A DNA stretch of 64,000 bases, taken from contig OZ018408.1 of NCBI GenBank assembly GCA_963969595.1, forward strand, positions 38,998,108 through 39,062,107. The letters run 5' to 3'. Source of the DNA: Neckera pumila. Lineage: Eukaryota; Streptophyta; Bryopsida; Hypnales; Neckeraceae. Below, piece by piece: positions 1 to 11,963 of the stretch (position 1 is its first letter; every line of letters starts with the position of its first letter). The notes beneath the pieces are model-generated. The model saw only the letters and a program-made list of their open reading frames with translations, ran no database searches and was not told the DNA's origin. The translations under genes and the position numbers were made by a program.

Positions 1-549
1 GTTTCGTCAACATACATTGCGACAAGATTTGTAACTTAGTATCATGGTTTTCTCTGCCTCTACAGCCAATTTGCTTCGTACTGCTTTTTTCAAAAGTGTT
101 ACTACGTATAATATAGCACTATCGATTGCCATACTGCAATACTTAAGTCATCCGAAGCCACTTCTGCAATTACTTAAAATATTATTGACTTACACATTTG
201 CAAGTGCAGTTTCCTTGCGGATTGTTAATTTCATGGCAGCAGACTTTCTTACCACGACGATAAACCCGGAGAAGCACAAGAGGACAAGCTCTCGCGTGAA
301 CAGAGGTAATGCTCCAACTCTGTTTCAGAAACTTCAGCAATCAGGACATGTGGCACTCGTTTGGAATGCGCAATTGTCAGGTTTGCAGATAGTTTCTCCT
401 CCAAGACACCTTTCCATGCGGCCACTCTCGTTTTGGATGTACATTCCAGTGCCGACTCATGATGGTGACCCCGAATTATGGTGCGCGACAATCACCCAGA
501 AAGTGAAACCCTAATGAGTTCGTGTCTGAGCCAATGCCCATCTGACAGT

Positions 550-603
550 CTTATCCACAACCCCTGACGTGGCCCACCGAGCCACAACCTCGAGCTCTTA
601 TCC
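550..603 (+). promoter_or_regulatory. Putative light-responsive promoter motifs (two I-box-like sites around an ACGT element)
   Basis: Two CTTATCC sites (550-556 and 597-603; GGATAAG on the other strand, the I-box core) flank a TGACGTGGC motif at 565-573, an ACGT-core element of the kind bound by plant bZIP factors. They lie 80-135 bp upstream of the start codon of a chloroplast protein gene. I-box plus ACGT element pairs are known from light-regulated nuclear genes for plastid proteins; functional use here is inference. The downstream site may already be in the 5' UTR, since no TATA box or transcription start could be placed. Confidence 0.35.
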
Positions 604-684
604 ATTTATCGCTGCAGGTTTTCACATCACCATTCTTCTCTTTGCAATTTCGGCCTTGCTTTGTTCCTCATCATTCTTTCAGCA

Positions 685-1101
685 ATGGCGTCCCTGGTTG
701 CATGCCAAGCCGTGTCCACAGTGGCTGCATCTTCCAAGCTTGCTATCTCCAAGCCCAGTTCGAAATCCCAGCTCTTCGCTCCATTGAGACTGAAGGAGTG
801 TTCGTCATCAAAGGTGGTGTGCGCAGTGGGCGATGTTTCTGCGGCAGGCACCAATTACCTCATCGCTGGGGCCGTCGCCATTGCGTTGGTGGGCACGGCG
901 TTCCCCGTGCTGTTCTCCCGGAAAGATTTGTGCCCTGAGTGCGACGGCGCTGGGTTCGTGCGCAAGCCGGGCTCCACTCTCAATGCAAATGCGGCGCGCA
1001 AGGATGTACCCCAGATTGTGTGCAGGAACTGCAACGGCCTCGGCAAGATCAATCAAACCGACAAGGCGAGTGGGTCCCTCCCGAAGAGTAAGAGAAGGTA
1101 G
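685..1101 (+). CDS. Chloroplast membrane-anchored DnaJ-type zinc-finger protein (BSD2-like class)
   Basis: A single open exon encodes 138 residues from an ATG in good context (AGCAATGGCG). An upstream in-frame ATG at 661 is less likely because the sequence from 685 reads as a clean transit peptide. Residues 1-46 are rich in Ser, Ala and Lys with no acidic cluster and end in a VVC-A motif like a stromal cleavage site. Residues 58-78 form one hydrophobic membrane segment. Two CxxCxGxG motifs follow (C83-G90 and C113-G120), half the number in a complete DnaJ cysteine-rich domain, as in small plastid zinc-finger proteins of the BSD2 type. The C-terminus is basic (KSKRR). No J domain is present, so it is not a full Hsp40. 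Such proteins act as thiol or folding helpers in plastids; the exact client cannot be told. The family assignment is firm, the role is inferred. Confidence 0.8.
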   Translation: MASLVACQAVSTVAASSKLAISKPSSKSQLFAPLRLKECSSSKVVCAVGDVSAAGTNYLIAGAVAIALVGTAFPVLFSRKDLCPECDGAGFVRKPGSTLNANAARKDVPQIVCRNCNGLGKINQTDKASGSLPKSKRR

Positions 1102-1112
1102 AGAGATTCAGT

Positions 1113-2047
1113 TCAATTTGTCGAGTTCACTGCAACTTTCTAGATTACAGAGCAATTGCTGTCATAGAAATGCTTATGGAGCAATGCTTTCAAAGTAGGG
1201 TTTGCAGATCGATGCTTGCAGAGCAGTGGTTACTGAGCAATTGTTTACTTGTGAACATTTTTGTGAAATCCCATGTCATTTCCTTGTGTGGGACATCTTG
1301 ATCGTTTATTTGGTCATGTTTGGTCATGAAGTAGTTGTGCATCTTTGCAACAGAAGCTGTAGTATGTTTGATCTTGACACAACTGGTTCTGCATTTTTCT
1401 TTTCCTGTGTGCATTTCCTAGTCCGTTTTATGTCTGTAACCGTTGAGCTTATTTATATGTTGAATTCATGTGTACTGGTAGCTGTCAACTTGTCGAGTTT
1501 ACAGCGACTTTCTAGATTATGGAGCAATGGCCTTCATGGCAATGGTTACAGAGCAATGTTAGTGTTTTGTGAACAATTTTGTGAAATTCCATGTCATTTC
1601 CTCGTGAAACTTGTGGGGTTTTTTGTTCATGCTTGGTCTTGACGCAGTCGTACATCTTGCAACTGAAGGTGTAATCTGTTTTGATCTTGACACAACTGGC
1701 TTTGTATTTTTTTTCCGTGTGTGCATCTCCTAGTCGATTTTGTGTCTGTAACCGTGTAGCCTGTTGTGATTTGTATGTTGAATTCTTGGTCAGTTTTGAT
1801 GATAGTTTTCTGTATACTGATAGCGGTCAATTTGTCGAAATTTCAGCGGTTTTCTATATAGATTATGAAGCAATTGCTTCCTTAGCGATGCTTACAGAGC
1901 AATGCTTAGAGCAATTGATATTTTTTTGTGAACAATTTTTTTAAGTACTATGTCAGTTTCTTTGCAGATCTTGATCGATTTTCGTTCATGCTTGACCTTT
2001 AAGGGAGCAGCAGCAGATGCCTTATGTTTAGATCTTGACACAAGTAC
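1113..2047. repeat. Tandem triplication of a 340-370 bp unit downstream of the zinc-finger gene
   Basis: The phrase TCAATTTGTCGAG recurs at 1113, 1485 (TCAACTTGTCGAG) and 1827 (TCAATTTGTCGAA), and GATCTTGACACAA recurs at about 1371, 1683 and 2032. Between the anchors the units share other blocks, such as GAGCAATG, GTGAACAATTTTGTGAAAT and CATGTCATTTCCT, in the same order. Spacing is about 372 then 342 bp, with the third unit carrying a short insertion before its GATCTTGACAC block. The array begins about 12 bp after the stop codon, so at least its first unit should be in the 3' UTR. No coding potential is evident. Confidence 0.85.
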
Positions 2048-2318
2048 GGTGGAAACACCTAAAACCGTCAAAATATGCAATTCTATGTTGCTGGAGGCAC
2101 CTTTTCCTAAAAATAATATTTTTGTAGTATTAGCTATTGAAAATCATGAATTTAGGAAAAAAAAACTTATGTTCCCGGATATGGCATGTAATTTCTATGA
2201 ATTTTTAAAGTGCAAGCTCCCTAGACCACTAAAACTGTCATATAATTGACCTGAAACCAAAATTTGACAAAATCAGCAGTCAACTAATTGTAGTTAAATA
2301 AGGGGACAATTTAATGAC

Positions 2319-2520
2319 TTTTTTTTTTTGAACAAATGGAAAGTACCATTGCATTAAAAGAAACCAGAGAACAAATAGCCAAGCTGAAGCTAGCAAATGA
2401 AGTAATAAGAGCAAAAACAGGAAAAAAAAAAACACAAGGAGAAAAACAAAATCAAACAAACTAGGAGAAAAAACAAATGGTAGGACCCTTCCTACTTCAG
2501 ACAGTGGTGGAACCATTTCA
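2319..2520 (-). mobile_element. Truncated LINE-type retroposon tail (poly-A end)
   Basis: Read on the minus strand this piece ends in CCATTTGTTC followed by an 11-base A tract (T tract 2319-2329 on the plus strand), preceded by a TTTTAATGCAATGG run. This resembles the 3' end of plant LINEs, which close with a short tail and poly-A. Only about 200 bp is recognisable and no reverse transcriptase domain is present in it, as expected from 5' truncation. A target-site duplication was not found. Confidence 0.4.
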
Positions 2521-3140
2521 GAAAGCTATCACAGGAGATTGGAGCCAAATACTATCAAACTTGGACCAAATGATATCGTGTTGTTGGAGATGTTGACGTT
2601 TTTACAACCTTACAATCTAATCCCAATTATGACTTGGCAAATTAGTGGTCTGAACTTCAATCTCCATCCCTCTGAAGTCCATACATTCTCTCTACCTCGG
2701 GGAACCAAAAGAGCAACTGTGGGCCACAACTCTAGGATACTTTCATTTGCCTTGCCTAACAATGATGAGGATGAATATTGTGGATATACACGAAGGATTA
2801 GGATGATGCAGATCCACAAGAGTCGTAACCAAGCCCCCTATTTTTGTATTTCATGGTATCACACAAGGACTGGTCTTCGACCCAAGATGTTGGCAATGGA
2901 GCAATGGTCTATCACTTATGGAGTACTCAACGTCTGTAGGTTGTTCTCTTATCACCCAGAATGCCCAACCAAAGACCATGATTATGTCAAAATGATTTGG
3001 ACATCTTCCACCCACCTTCACTCCTAACTGGAAAGATGTGTGGCACAAGGCTCGTTCTCTTAAGGACGTAGCTTTCATGTGGTTCGTTAATGACACTTTT
3101 GAGCTCCATGTCTTTCTGAAATACTTGAAATGTCCAAAAA

Positions 3141-3491
3141 GACAAGTGCATCCGCGTATTCAAGCAGCAGCGTGCATTGGGTTTGAAGCGGGACCGGATC
3201 CTGGTGGCCATTATGGTGACCATTTTTGGGAAGGCGAGGCAATACTTGAAGCTGGTGGAGTTGCTGGAGGAGCTTCCAAAACTTGGCATGCAAGCGGATG
3301 CTCGTATTCTAAAATATGTGGTGGAGATTTACGAGGATGGCGGTTTGTGTGCAAATGCTGTAAAGCTTTTGCATAAGATGGAAGAACTTAGGCCGTTGGA
3401 GAGTAGTTCACTATATAAGCCAAGTCGTTGGGTGGCCCCTGCCCCTGGTAGGAGGCCTATTGGAGCCTCCTATTCTGTCATAAATGTATGA
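3141..3491 (+). pseudogene. C-terminal fragment of a pentatricopeptide repeat (PPR) protein
   Basis: One frame reads about 115 residues with PPR-like repeat spacing: a block with RDRILVAIMVTIFGKA then VELLEELPKLGMQAD, followed by YVVEIYEDGGLCANAVKLL and a tail ending in SYSVINV and a stop at 3491. PPR proteins bind organellar RNA through arrays of 35-residue helical pairs. Only about two repeats are present. The frame is closed upstream by a TGA near 3128 with no ATG between, so this is either the last exon of a gene whose upstream exons I could not find, or a retained gene fragment. I favour a fragment, because the preceding 600 bp contains only transposon-like debris. Confidence 0.45.
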
Positions 3492-5159
3492 GTTGTTACC
3501 ATATTTGAGCATTGTTTGGCAATGGTCAATGTTTTTGTTTGGTTTTCCATAGTTGTCTAACATCTTTATGGATTGTTAATTGTGTTTGTGGTATTAGCAA
3601 TCTTGGATTGGTGACAATTTTCTTGTGAATGCGGATTGACTGATAGTCTCATATTGCTTGGTCGGATTAGATTCTCTAGGGGCTGACAATTTGATCATAG
3701 CTAATGCATCCTCAATGATTGTAATTTTATTAGACACAAGAGAGTTGCTACCTCAATTAATACCATAGTTTGTACCACGGATGGTAAGGTATATAATCAC
3801 TGCTTTAGCACTTTAGAATAACATTAGTTTAATGAATCTCTTTCTGCACTTCTTGCTTGTTGCAATTTTGAATGCTTTGCATCATTGGCTTTTTTTGAAC
3901 CTTAATCTCAACGAGGTGATTAACGCAATCCAAGCCTGGCTCAGCCTCAATTTCTTTAGAAATTTGGGGCTTGCATGTTTGAAAAGGCCATGGTCCTTTA
4001 GGGGCTAAAAGCACTTTTTATATAATGAATTTGATGAAATTGAGGTAGAGATGAGGACCATAAAGTCCATTCTTCACTTGGACCTTTTCAAAGGAGTCAA
4101 TTCTCCACCAAATTTAGAACTAATCATATGTTCTAAAAGCTGAGGACATGTGAAGAAATATATTAAAATTTGAAGTGAAAATAATTGCCCTACCACCCCT
4201 TAATATTTGCCAAAGACAATCTTGCACTTATAAGATAAGAAATTTGCCATGCTCATCAACATCAATAACATTATTTTGCCTCTAAATCGCTCTTTAGAAT
4301 TTGAAAGTGCTTCAAATCAAGTGAGCGCATTGTAGATTGATAATGAATTGGTTTTAAATTGGTGGAACATTGGTGGTAGATTTATAACAATTTTTGGAGC
4401 CTTTAACTGTGATTCTCATTTATTAATTCTAATTTTTTTTCTATTACTTCTCTTTGTTTGGTTTTCCTCAATATTTAACACCTTTTGTCTCTCTTTCATA
4501 GCTTTTAGAATGTATAGTTAGTTGTAAAATTTAGTGAAGTAATGACTATGTGAAGAAGCTTTTCAATGAGTAATGGATCTTTTTGTCCCCGGTTCTAAAT
4601 AATGTATATTTATGAAAACATAAGAGAAATAATGAAAAAATTCAAAAAAAGATTCAAGCACTAGGAGTAAATATTGGCCAAATAGAATCTTACCAAACCA
4701 AGCAATTTCCTATCTTTGCAGCTTTGCAAAGCCTTACAATTGTTTGTTGAAAGTAAGGTATGCATTCTTTAAATGATATTCAACCCAATTGTGGTCATTA
4801 CGTATTGTTGGGGCCCAATTGTGCCCTCTTTGCATTCTAATGTAGTACACATTGTAAAGCAAATTGAATTGGGGTTCAAAGGGATGGAACTGGGTGGAAT
4901 AGTTCACCATTTTATAACAATCCTAGAAACATCTCCATGCGGTTTAGACACATGGATAAAGGGCCTTTCATCATTCCACCATTTGAAGGGACGCTTTTGG
5001 ATTATTGTTTGGGTTACCATTGCAACAATGTATGAAGTCTAGAGAACTTCAATAGAATCCAAAAGGGTGAGAATAGTCCCCTCGAGGGACAACAATGGGA
5101 AGCTATATGTAATGAATATCAATTTAAATATGTGCAGTGACCAATAGATATACATACCT

Positions 5160-5352
5160 CATTCATTGTTTTATTGTTCAAAAAATGCCTAGTCTTGTTA
5201 TGTATCTCCTCCTATATTGTAACCCTCTTAACCTAACCATTCAGAAGACAATTAATTGAAATTTCTAATAGCTTGAATGTGAGACTAGTATGTAACACTA
5301 TGAATGTGGGCAAGTGTCTAAGCTATTTTACAAAAGGTATCAGAGTACATGG
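5160..5352 (+). mobile_element. Possible LTR end plus primer-binding site of a decayed LTR retrotransposon
   Basis: GGTATCAGAGTACATGG at 5336-5352 closely resembles the TGGTATCAGAGC primer-binding site complementary to the 3' end of plant initiator-Met tRNA. The about 170 bp before it (TATTGTAACCC then CTAAGCTATTTTACA) has the look of an LTR U5 end. No second LTR and no gag-pol domains were found, so only a fragment can be claimed. Confidence 0.35.
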
Positions 5353-6395
5353 TTTTGGGTGTGATTCCCTTTTGAGTTTTCAACAATTTTTATAGAGCAA
5401 TGATGTGCCTTTGCATAGTGAATTGGAGATCCAAAATTGCTTGATTTCAATTTGTGTGAGGAGAGCCGAGGATTTGGTAAGATTTGAATCAATATTGTGG
5501 AGATTGGAGGAGGTTGATAAGTAGGTCAACAAGAAGCCAGTGGTGAAGACGATGGAGAAGTTGACAACAAGAGAGATACTAAGAAGGTGCGCTTGAAGAG
5601 GACTATTGAGCAATAGATGAGTTACATCTTCAAGATAGTGTGGTCTTTTAAATTTGACATTCTTTGTGTTTAGAGTTTAATTGTTGTTTTGGTGAAGGAA
5701 TTTGGATATTGGTGTGGAAGGACAAGACTTTGAGAGATTGAAGGAGAATGTTTTTAGTGTAAGGAAGCAGACAACCAATTGATTTGAATCTTCTAAGTTC
5801 TTTGAATCTCACAATTACTTCATAAATATAACGCAAGCTTCCTAATTTGCGACATTATCCACCAAGTTGCAATACTTTTTGAATGTCCAAAGATTTTCCC
5901 CTTATTTGGATACTAAAGCCTAACTTTATACTTGAAAGATAATTGTACATTGCAGTTTCACTTGAAACAAGAAGTGTAACATCTTAGGCCCTAAGATGTT
6001 TTCTATATATTGACATAATCAGACTTTTGTCAATCTAATCATTTATGAAAACATACAAACTAAATTATTTGGTTTTCTATTTTTTACTTTCAATAGCTAT
6101 GTAATTACATGTCCTTAAACTTTTATTATATCAAAATCGGTATAAGTACTTAACATTTGTACATGTACAATTATCCACTATTTCCCTAATTTCTTCTTAC
6201 AAATCCTTGAGTGTTGAAGTACATAATTTTTCTATTTAATTTGAAGACTAGTCATTTAGTTTGACAAATTACACCCAATATGCTTCATATTAGCTTTTGA
6301 TTGCAAGTACTACATTAGATAAAAGATCATTGTTTTTGCCATTGTGGTTCACTATCCCTCCAAAAGAGAAGTACACCCCTGGTTTGCATTAGTTG

Positions 6396-6416
6396 CCCCC
6401 CCCCCCCCCCCCCCCC
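6396..6416. repeat. Homopolymer tract of 21 C residues
   Basis: A run of 21 C followed by a short CT run sits in otherwise AT-rich DNA. Such tracts are prone to sequencing and assembly length errors, so the exact count is uncertain. No gene is adjacent. Confidence 0.9.
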
Positions 6417-8693
6417 TCTCTCAAAAATTTACAAGCCGTTGATTGTTTTAAAAAGAAATGCTTACCTTCAAAATCGCCGTTGATTTATCAAAAAATCACA
6501 AATTGTTGATCTAGTCTGAGCCGTCCAAATATGAATATGGATATGGATATAGATACTAAATGAATATTGGATACGGATACAATATATTGTATACAAACAC
6601 ATAGTGAATACTGAATATGTAGTGAATGTTGTGATACGGATACAATACTGAATACAGGTACTAGATACAAGATGAATTGTCCCATATCAATTGTTAATTA
6701 AAATGGTTGCTCAAAATTATAAGGGGGAGAGGGGTATGAAAAATTTAAAATTTAAAAGTTAATTTTTTTTAAAGGGGGGATGAATTTATATATATACTTT
6801 AATTTAAAATTATTTTGAAAGCCTAGTGAGGCCTTATGGTACCTCTACCTCACTATGCATTCAAAAAACAAACACACAATAGATTCACAATCCCATACAA
6901 GCAATAGAGGACAACTCCTCTCCATGTGATTCATCTTGATGCCAATGCCGATTGAAACTATCATTCCAATTTTGACAACATTGACATTGAATACATACAA
7001 TGCTTCATTATGAGTTTTACACCAATGCATTGTTTAAGCCCTTCTATGCAATGATCTTTCCAATTTGTAATAAATGTAAATGCCACAAAGAAATTGATTA
7101 GATTGAGATGTGCATTTCCAACACATAAGCCTCCCCAATGTTCACAATCAATAATAAGCAACAACTCAAATTAATGTCTTCAATTCTAATGTTCAAAGAA
7201 AATTTGGAATTGGTTCAAGAAATCTCCAAGGGGCTCAACAAGAAAGCATCTCCAATAAGAAGTCATTTGTAGATTCATTTGTAAATCTGGGAGAGCAACA
7301 AATGTTAACAACTCAAGGTTTAGTTGAAGAATTTAGAGAGCAATATTGCAAGGCCATGCTATTGATGTAAAAGAGTAAAATTGTAGATAATGTTAGGTTT
7401 GAAAAAACAATTTGAACTAACAAATAGTAAATATAAATAATAAAGAATTTGGAAGTTGAACTAGAATTTGGATTTCTAGTTCATATCAAAGTCTTGCAAG
7501 GTCTAATTCAACTTCCAATTTTTTGTTATATTTGCAACATTCTAATTCAAAGTGCTTTCTCAGACCTAATTTTATCTACTTCTATTTTATTCTTCTGCAT
7601 CAAAGCATGGCTTTGTGATACACTCTATGTTCTTCAATTAAATCTTGAATTATTAAAGTTGTTGCTCTGATTTACAAAAAATTCTTATTGAATGGGGATT
7701 CCTCCTCTTTGAACCCTTCGGGATTTCTTGAGCTACTTCCAAATATTCTTTGAGTTTGGGAAGACATTTGTCCACATTGTACTAATGTAACAATCTTGAT
7801 CCTAATATTGCTTGAAACAAATCCTCTACAAAATTACAACAAAGAAAAGCAAATATAAAGTCCATTCTAGCTAGCATGAACCACCCAGTCACAAGGTGGA
7901 AATTTCTAAATTTGTCTATTTACAAATATATTATGAATAGAAATCACAAATTTTTTACTTTTTTCTTACTAGACTTGGATCCCTTTCTATATGCCTCTAC
8001 ACCATTTCTGGTTGCCTTCTATTTTTATGTTAAAATAAAAAATAATCAGTGGATAAATTCTTAAAAGTTGGCGACTTTTGGGTTTGTAATCAATTGCCAT
8101 TGAAGTTTTTTTGGTGATATGTGATCTTGAAATTTTACGTCTTTGAACAACACTAAGATATTTTTATAATTTTTCAATAAGTTGTTTTTGTTTATTATTG
8201 GAAAATAAACAAGACCAATTTTCTATGATTCAATTTGAAAAGGTATACTCAAATGTTATGAAAATTTCAATTGACAATCTTGTACAATTGATTTTATGTG
8301 TCTTGCAAATACATAAAATTTTGTATAGATGAAGTCTAAATTAACAATGCTATATTATTTATAGAATGGTACAAAATATTAAATGGTATAGTTTTAAATC
8401 AAATCTATTATTCTTGAAATTTTTGGTTGAAGATTCAACTTAAGTAGATGTTTATGCTTTAAAGAATTTCTTCATAAATTGACTCACACAGGGCTTACTA
8501 AGAAATGAGTATTAAAATTAATTCATCAAATATTTGACAAAAATTCTCAAGACATTGTTTTTAAAATTTTTAACAATGATTTGTATTGCTTAGTAATTTA
8601 ATATCCTACATAACTCATCACACTTGAGATTCAAACTACAAATAAATTTAGTTTGGAAACTAAAATTCATTATTATTTTCTTAAAATAAAATC

Positions 8694-9236
8694 ATGTGGA
8701 ATGGGAAGTGTGTTCAAGAAGAAAATGATGGTAAACATTTTAAACATGATTTTGATTCTTTATATTTATGTGAAATAAAAAATGCTCCTCGTTTCGATGA
8801 TGGAAGACATTCATTTGAAGAATGTATTTCACCAAGTGGTAAATGCTATCATGGGTGTCATCCACCAAAATATCCTTTTGATCCATATTATCGATCCAAT
8901 GCGGCTCCACCTACAAAAATAACAAGATTTAGTACTCTTACCAAAACTCTTAGTTCCAAAACTTTATGTAATAATGATGACATATACAATGATGAATTCA
9001 AATCATTTAGCAAATTTAGAATCCCATACAAAAGCAACTCAAGTAAATGTTGTGACAATAATTTGCCTCGGTTTAAACTTGAATCTCAATGTGAGCCAAA
9101 AATTCAATCAAAAAAGGAGGAACAAAAAGAAATTTCAGAAATGTATAGAAATAGGACTCATTTTTGCCCAATATCTAATACAGAAATGAATAGAAATAAA
9201 AGACATAGTATAACTCCTTCATGGTGGCCCTCTTAA
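8694..9236 (+). CDS. Orphan hypothetical ORF, 180 codons, Cys-rich
   Basis: An uninterrupted frame runs from ATG at 8694 to TAA at 9234-9236. I do not recognise the product. It has about eleven Cys residues, including ECISPSGKCYHGCHPP near residues 43-58, a Pro/Tyr-rich stretch just after it (KYPFDPYYRS), and a Lys/Glu-rich hydrophilic C-terminal half (SKKEEQKEISEMYRNR). There is no signal peptide or membrane segment. In DNA this AT-rich a 180-codon open frame is uncommon by chance, but no promoter, splice sites or homologous copy were seen. It could be a lineage-specific gene, one exon of a larger gene, or an accidental frame in repeat DNA. Confidence 0.3.
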   Translation: MWNGKCVQEENDGKHFKHDFDSLYLCEIKNAPRFDDGRHSFEECISPSGKCYHGCHPPKYPFDPYYRSNAAPPTKITRFSTLTKTLSSKTLCNNDDIYNDEFKSFSKFRIPYKSNSSKCCDNNLPRFKLESQCEPKIQSKKEEQKEISEMYRNRTHFCPISNTEMNRNKRHSITPSWWPS

Positions 9237-11963
9237 AAAGAATAATAATCAGACATTGAAGCTTGATGGAAGAATTTTCAATCTTACATAGTCAATTCAA
9301 AGGATGAAGGAAAAAAAACAGTATCAATAAATGTCATGTACATATATTCAATAAACATATTTAAATGCACATCAAGTATTAATAATAACTTTTAAAATAT
9401 TGTTGTAATGTTTTTCCATGGTAGTTCTTTTAGATCATATTATAATATCTTGATAATTATAAGAAACACTACAATGAAATAATCTTTTATAAAGAATACA
9501 AATTTAATGAAAGATTTATTATTTTTGTTGAATTTTAAATTGATAACTCTAAATTTCAATGTGGAATATAGTGATAGAATCATGTTTTTTCATATACAAT
9601 GGTTTTACATTAATTTGCAAATTTTTAGACTTTACATTGGAAAATTTCAAACAAGGTCAATTACATTGCAACAATAATTAAGATGACCATCCATAAAAAA
9701 GGGTTGTATTATTTTGTAGCACAAAGAATATATGATTAAGAAAATTTTGATGACATTATCATTGAACCACTTTTATTTGTTTTCCACAAATTTAGATGAA
9801 GGTCTTGATTGAATGAATGTTCGTTTTAAATTAAAAAATTGAAATTCCAAAAATTCAAATGAATTGTTTGAAATGAACAACTTAGATAAAAAGAAACTCC
9901 ATCCATTTGATGGCTCGTCTAATTTAAGATTTTGTTCATACATTATCCCATTCAAAGTTCTGAAGGGCTTACACAAGCGTCACACTACGACTACATCTTG
10001 CAGGAATTATATTCAATTTAAAAATCACAACAGTTTTAGACAACTTAGTTTGGTTGCTGAGGCCACTTTGCAAGAAATTACAATCTTTTACAAAATCATT
10101 GGCAACAATACTTAAGGCAATTCAAATCTCATTTTTTATATATATTAGAAATGGTAGTTTTATAATAGAACTTAGGAAAAATATAGACATGAATTTTAGA
10201 AGGTCTTTGTATTCAATAATAAAACCTTCCTAATCCAATACTCTCTTAACCAATAAAGCATTATTAGGAAGTATTGATTGCCGGTCCTAGCTTAACAATA
10301 TAAACCACATGCAAACATCATGACCCTTTCTAATACAATGTGTCAAGACCAGTTCCAACTCCATTACTTTAGAAAGGTTCTATTGTAATACATAAATTTT
10401 AGAAGGTTAATGCAAAAAACTTCAAAAATTTCATTCCGCTTGGGTTAGTATTGTAAAAATTAATAGAATTAGCATCTTAGAATGTTTTTTGATGAAGAAA
10501 AGGCCTTGGAATTTTAAGCTTTAATTGTTCAATGGCAATTGTAGAGACTTTTCACCTCTTCTTCTTGATTGCTAACTATTAAAAATTTCAAAAGAAATCA
10601 ACTTCCAAATGATCCAAATCAAACTCTATGTTTATTCCTTCAATAACCTAGTTTGGACTAACCTACTCATCTACCCACATTGACCATTATTGGTTAATCC
10701 TTGAATGTCATAGCGAATGTTTTCTAAATGCAAAGATTTGAAAATAGATTTTAAGTGGAGTTTTTGAAAGATTTCCGAAGATAAGTGTATGTCGGCCTCA
10801 TTCAACACTGCGACCAATGTGTGGGAAGCATATATGCGCCAAACAATATGCTTTGTACATAGGCCAAAAATGTAGGTTGTGCATCAAAGGCTGAGGCTGG
10901 AATTGTGCAGTTTTCAAACTGCACAGAGCACACAAGTCGGGGTTTTATTCCTTTTGCTGTTTTGTTTTTCTGCCTAGATTATTGTGTCTACACTCTACAT
11001 CATGCTTGAAACTCGCACACATTTGATTTGTGCTTTGCCGTCAACAAACTTTTGAAGAGAGATCATGCTCGAAAAGGACCTGTCCAGGAAGAAGGTGTTC
11101 ATCAAACCTTATATTCTTATATCCGTACTATGGATCTTTCCCAAAATAGCAAATCTGTACTCTTTAGGTTGTTGTTCATAAACTTCTACGGTGAAAACTT
11201 CAATAACAACCTAGATTTCAAATTATGCCACTCCAAACCCGTCTTTAGAGTTGTTCCATCTGTGATGCTTAGAGGTTAATCCTCTCACCAAAGGTTCTTT
11301 TTTCGTATTTATTTTAGGAAGTGCAAAAAACAATCTTCACTAGAGTAATGAATCTATTTACATCTATAGAAATGGATGAAACCTACAACATATGCATGAA
11401 ATTTTAATCATTCATCAAAAAGAGTGAATATTCATCCAAAGTAGAGCAATATCATCCCAGAATTTGGTAGTATTTTGTGATTTTGTCTAAAAAAAATATC
11501 TTGCCAAATATTTTCTAAAAAAAATTTGCATTGTTTCTAAACAAAAATGCGCTGAAAAAAACCCTGCCTCTCATTCTTTGATTATGGCTAGCCCATCTGT
11601 CTACAGCTTAATTGGAAACTACTTCTATTGATCACATTCACTATGCACCCCCAAAGTTTTCCTACAATTTGCTGTCTATCCTTTGGTGAAAAAAAAATGA
11701 GAGTCATCATTATAAAAATTCTGGGCCTTGATTCTCAGTGGATGTGCAAATATAATGAAATAAAAAATCTTTCATTTATAAAAATAATAAAAGCAATTTT
11801 TCAATCGAAAATCCGACAGTGTACACAAGCTGGCAATTCACTAGTTAGATTCTCTATGAGCCAATTTAGATTGATATTTTTTTGCAATTGGACATTTTCA
11901 TGCAAGAAGACATTGGAGGGCATTTCCAATGCCTTTCTATGGCGGCATAGCCTCAAGTTTTCC
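9237..11963. other. Gene-poor AT-rich stretch
   Basis: Only the Emigrant-like MITE at 10.2-10.4 kb could be identified. Other frames are short and carry no recognisable domain. No RNA gene was seen. Confidence 0.55.
10214..10385. mobile_element. Emigrant/pogo-like MITE, copy 1 (degenerate)
   Basis: The left end reads CAATAATAAAACCTTCC and the right end TTTAGAAAGGTTCTATTG followed by TA (10386-10387). The reverse complement of the right end, CAATAGAACCTTTC, matches the left end with a few differences and also matches the ends of the copy at 46.8 kb. TA target and AACCTCT-like ends are typical of the Emigrant class of Tc1/mariner (pogo) MITEs. The left TA is not adjacent in this copy. Confidence 0.45.

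Larger units (their letters stand above)
3492..8693. other. Gene-poor AT-rich stretch
   Basis: Apart from the retroelement-like junction near 5.3 kb and the C tract near 6.4 kb, no gene, domain or RNA could be recognised here. Short frames exist on both strands but none exceeds about 90 residues or resembles a known family. The sequence looks like decayed repeat DNA. Confidence 0.6.

Noticed and set aside
44..514. A 156-codon plus-strand frame and an opposed 80-codon minus-strand frame upstream of the zinc-finger gene
   Set aside because: Neither resembles a known protein, neither has a convincing signal or splice partner, and the region is better explained as promoter and flank. The minus-strand frame could be a divergent gene's first exon but nothing supports it.
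2539..3130. Plus-strand frames including a WKDVWHKARSLKDVAFMW segment resembling the zinc-knuckle end of LINE reverse transcriptases
   Set aside because: The similarity is short, requires a frame change, and the adjacent LINE tail is on the other strand. Not enough to call.
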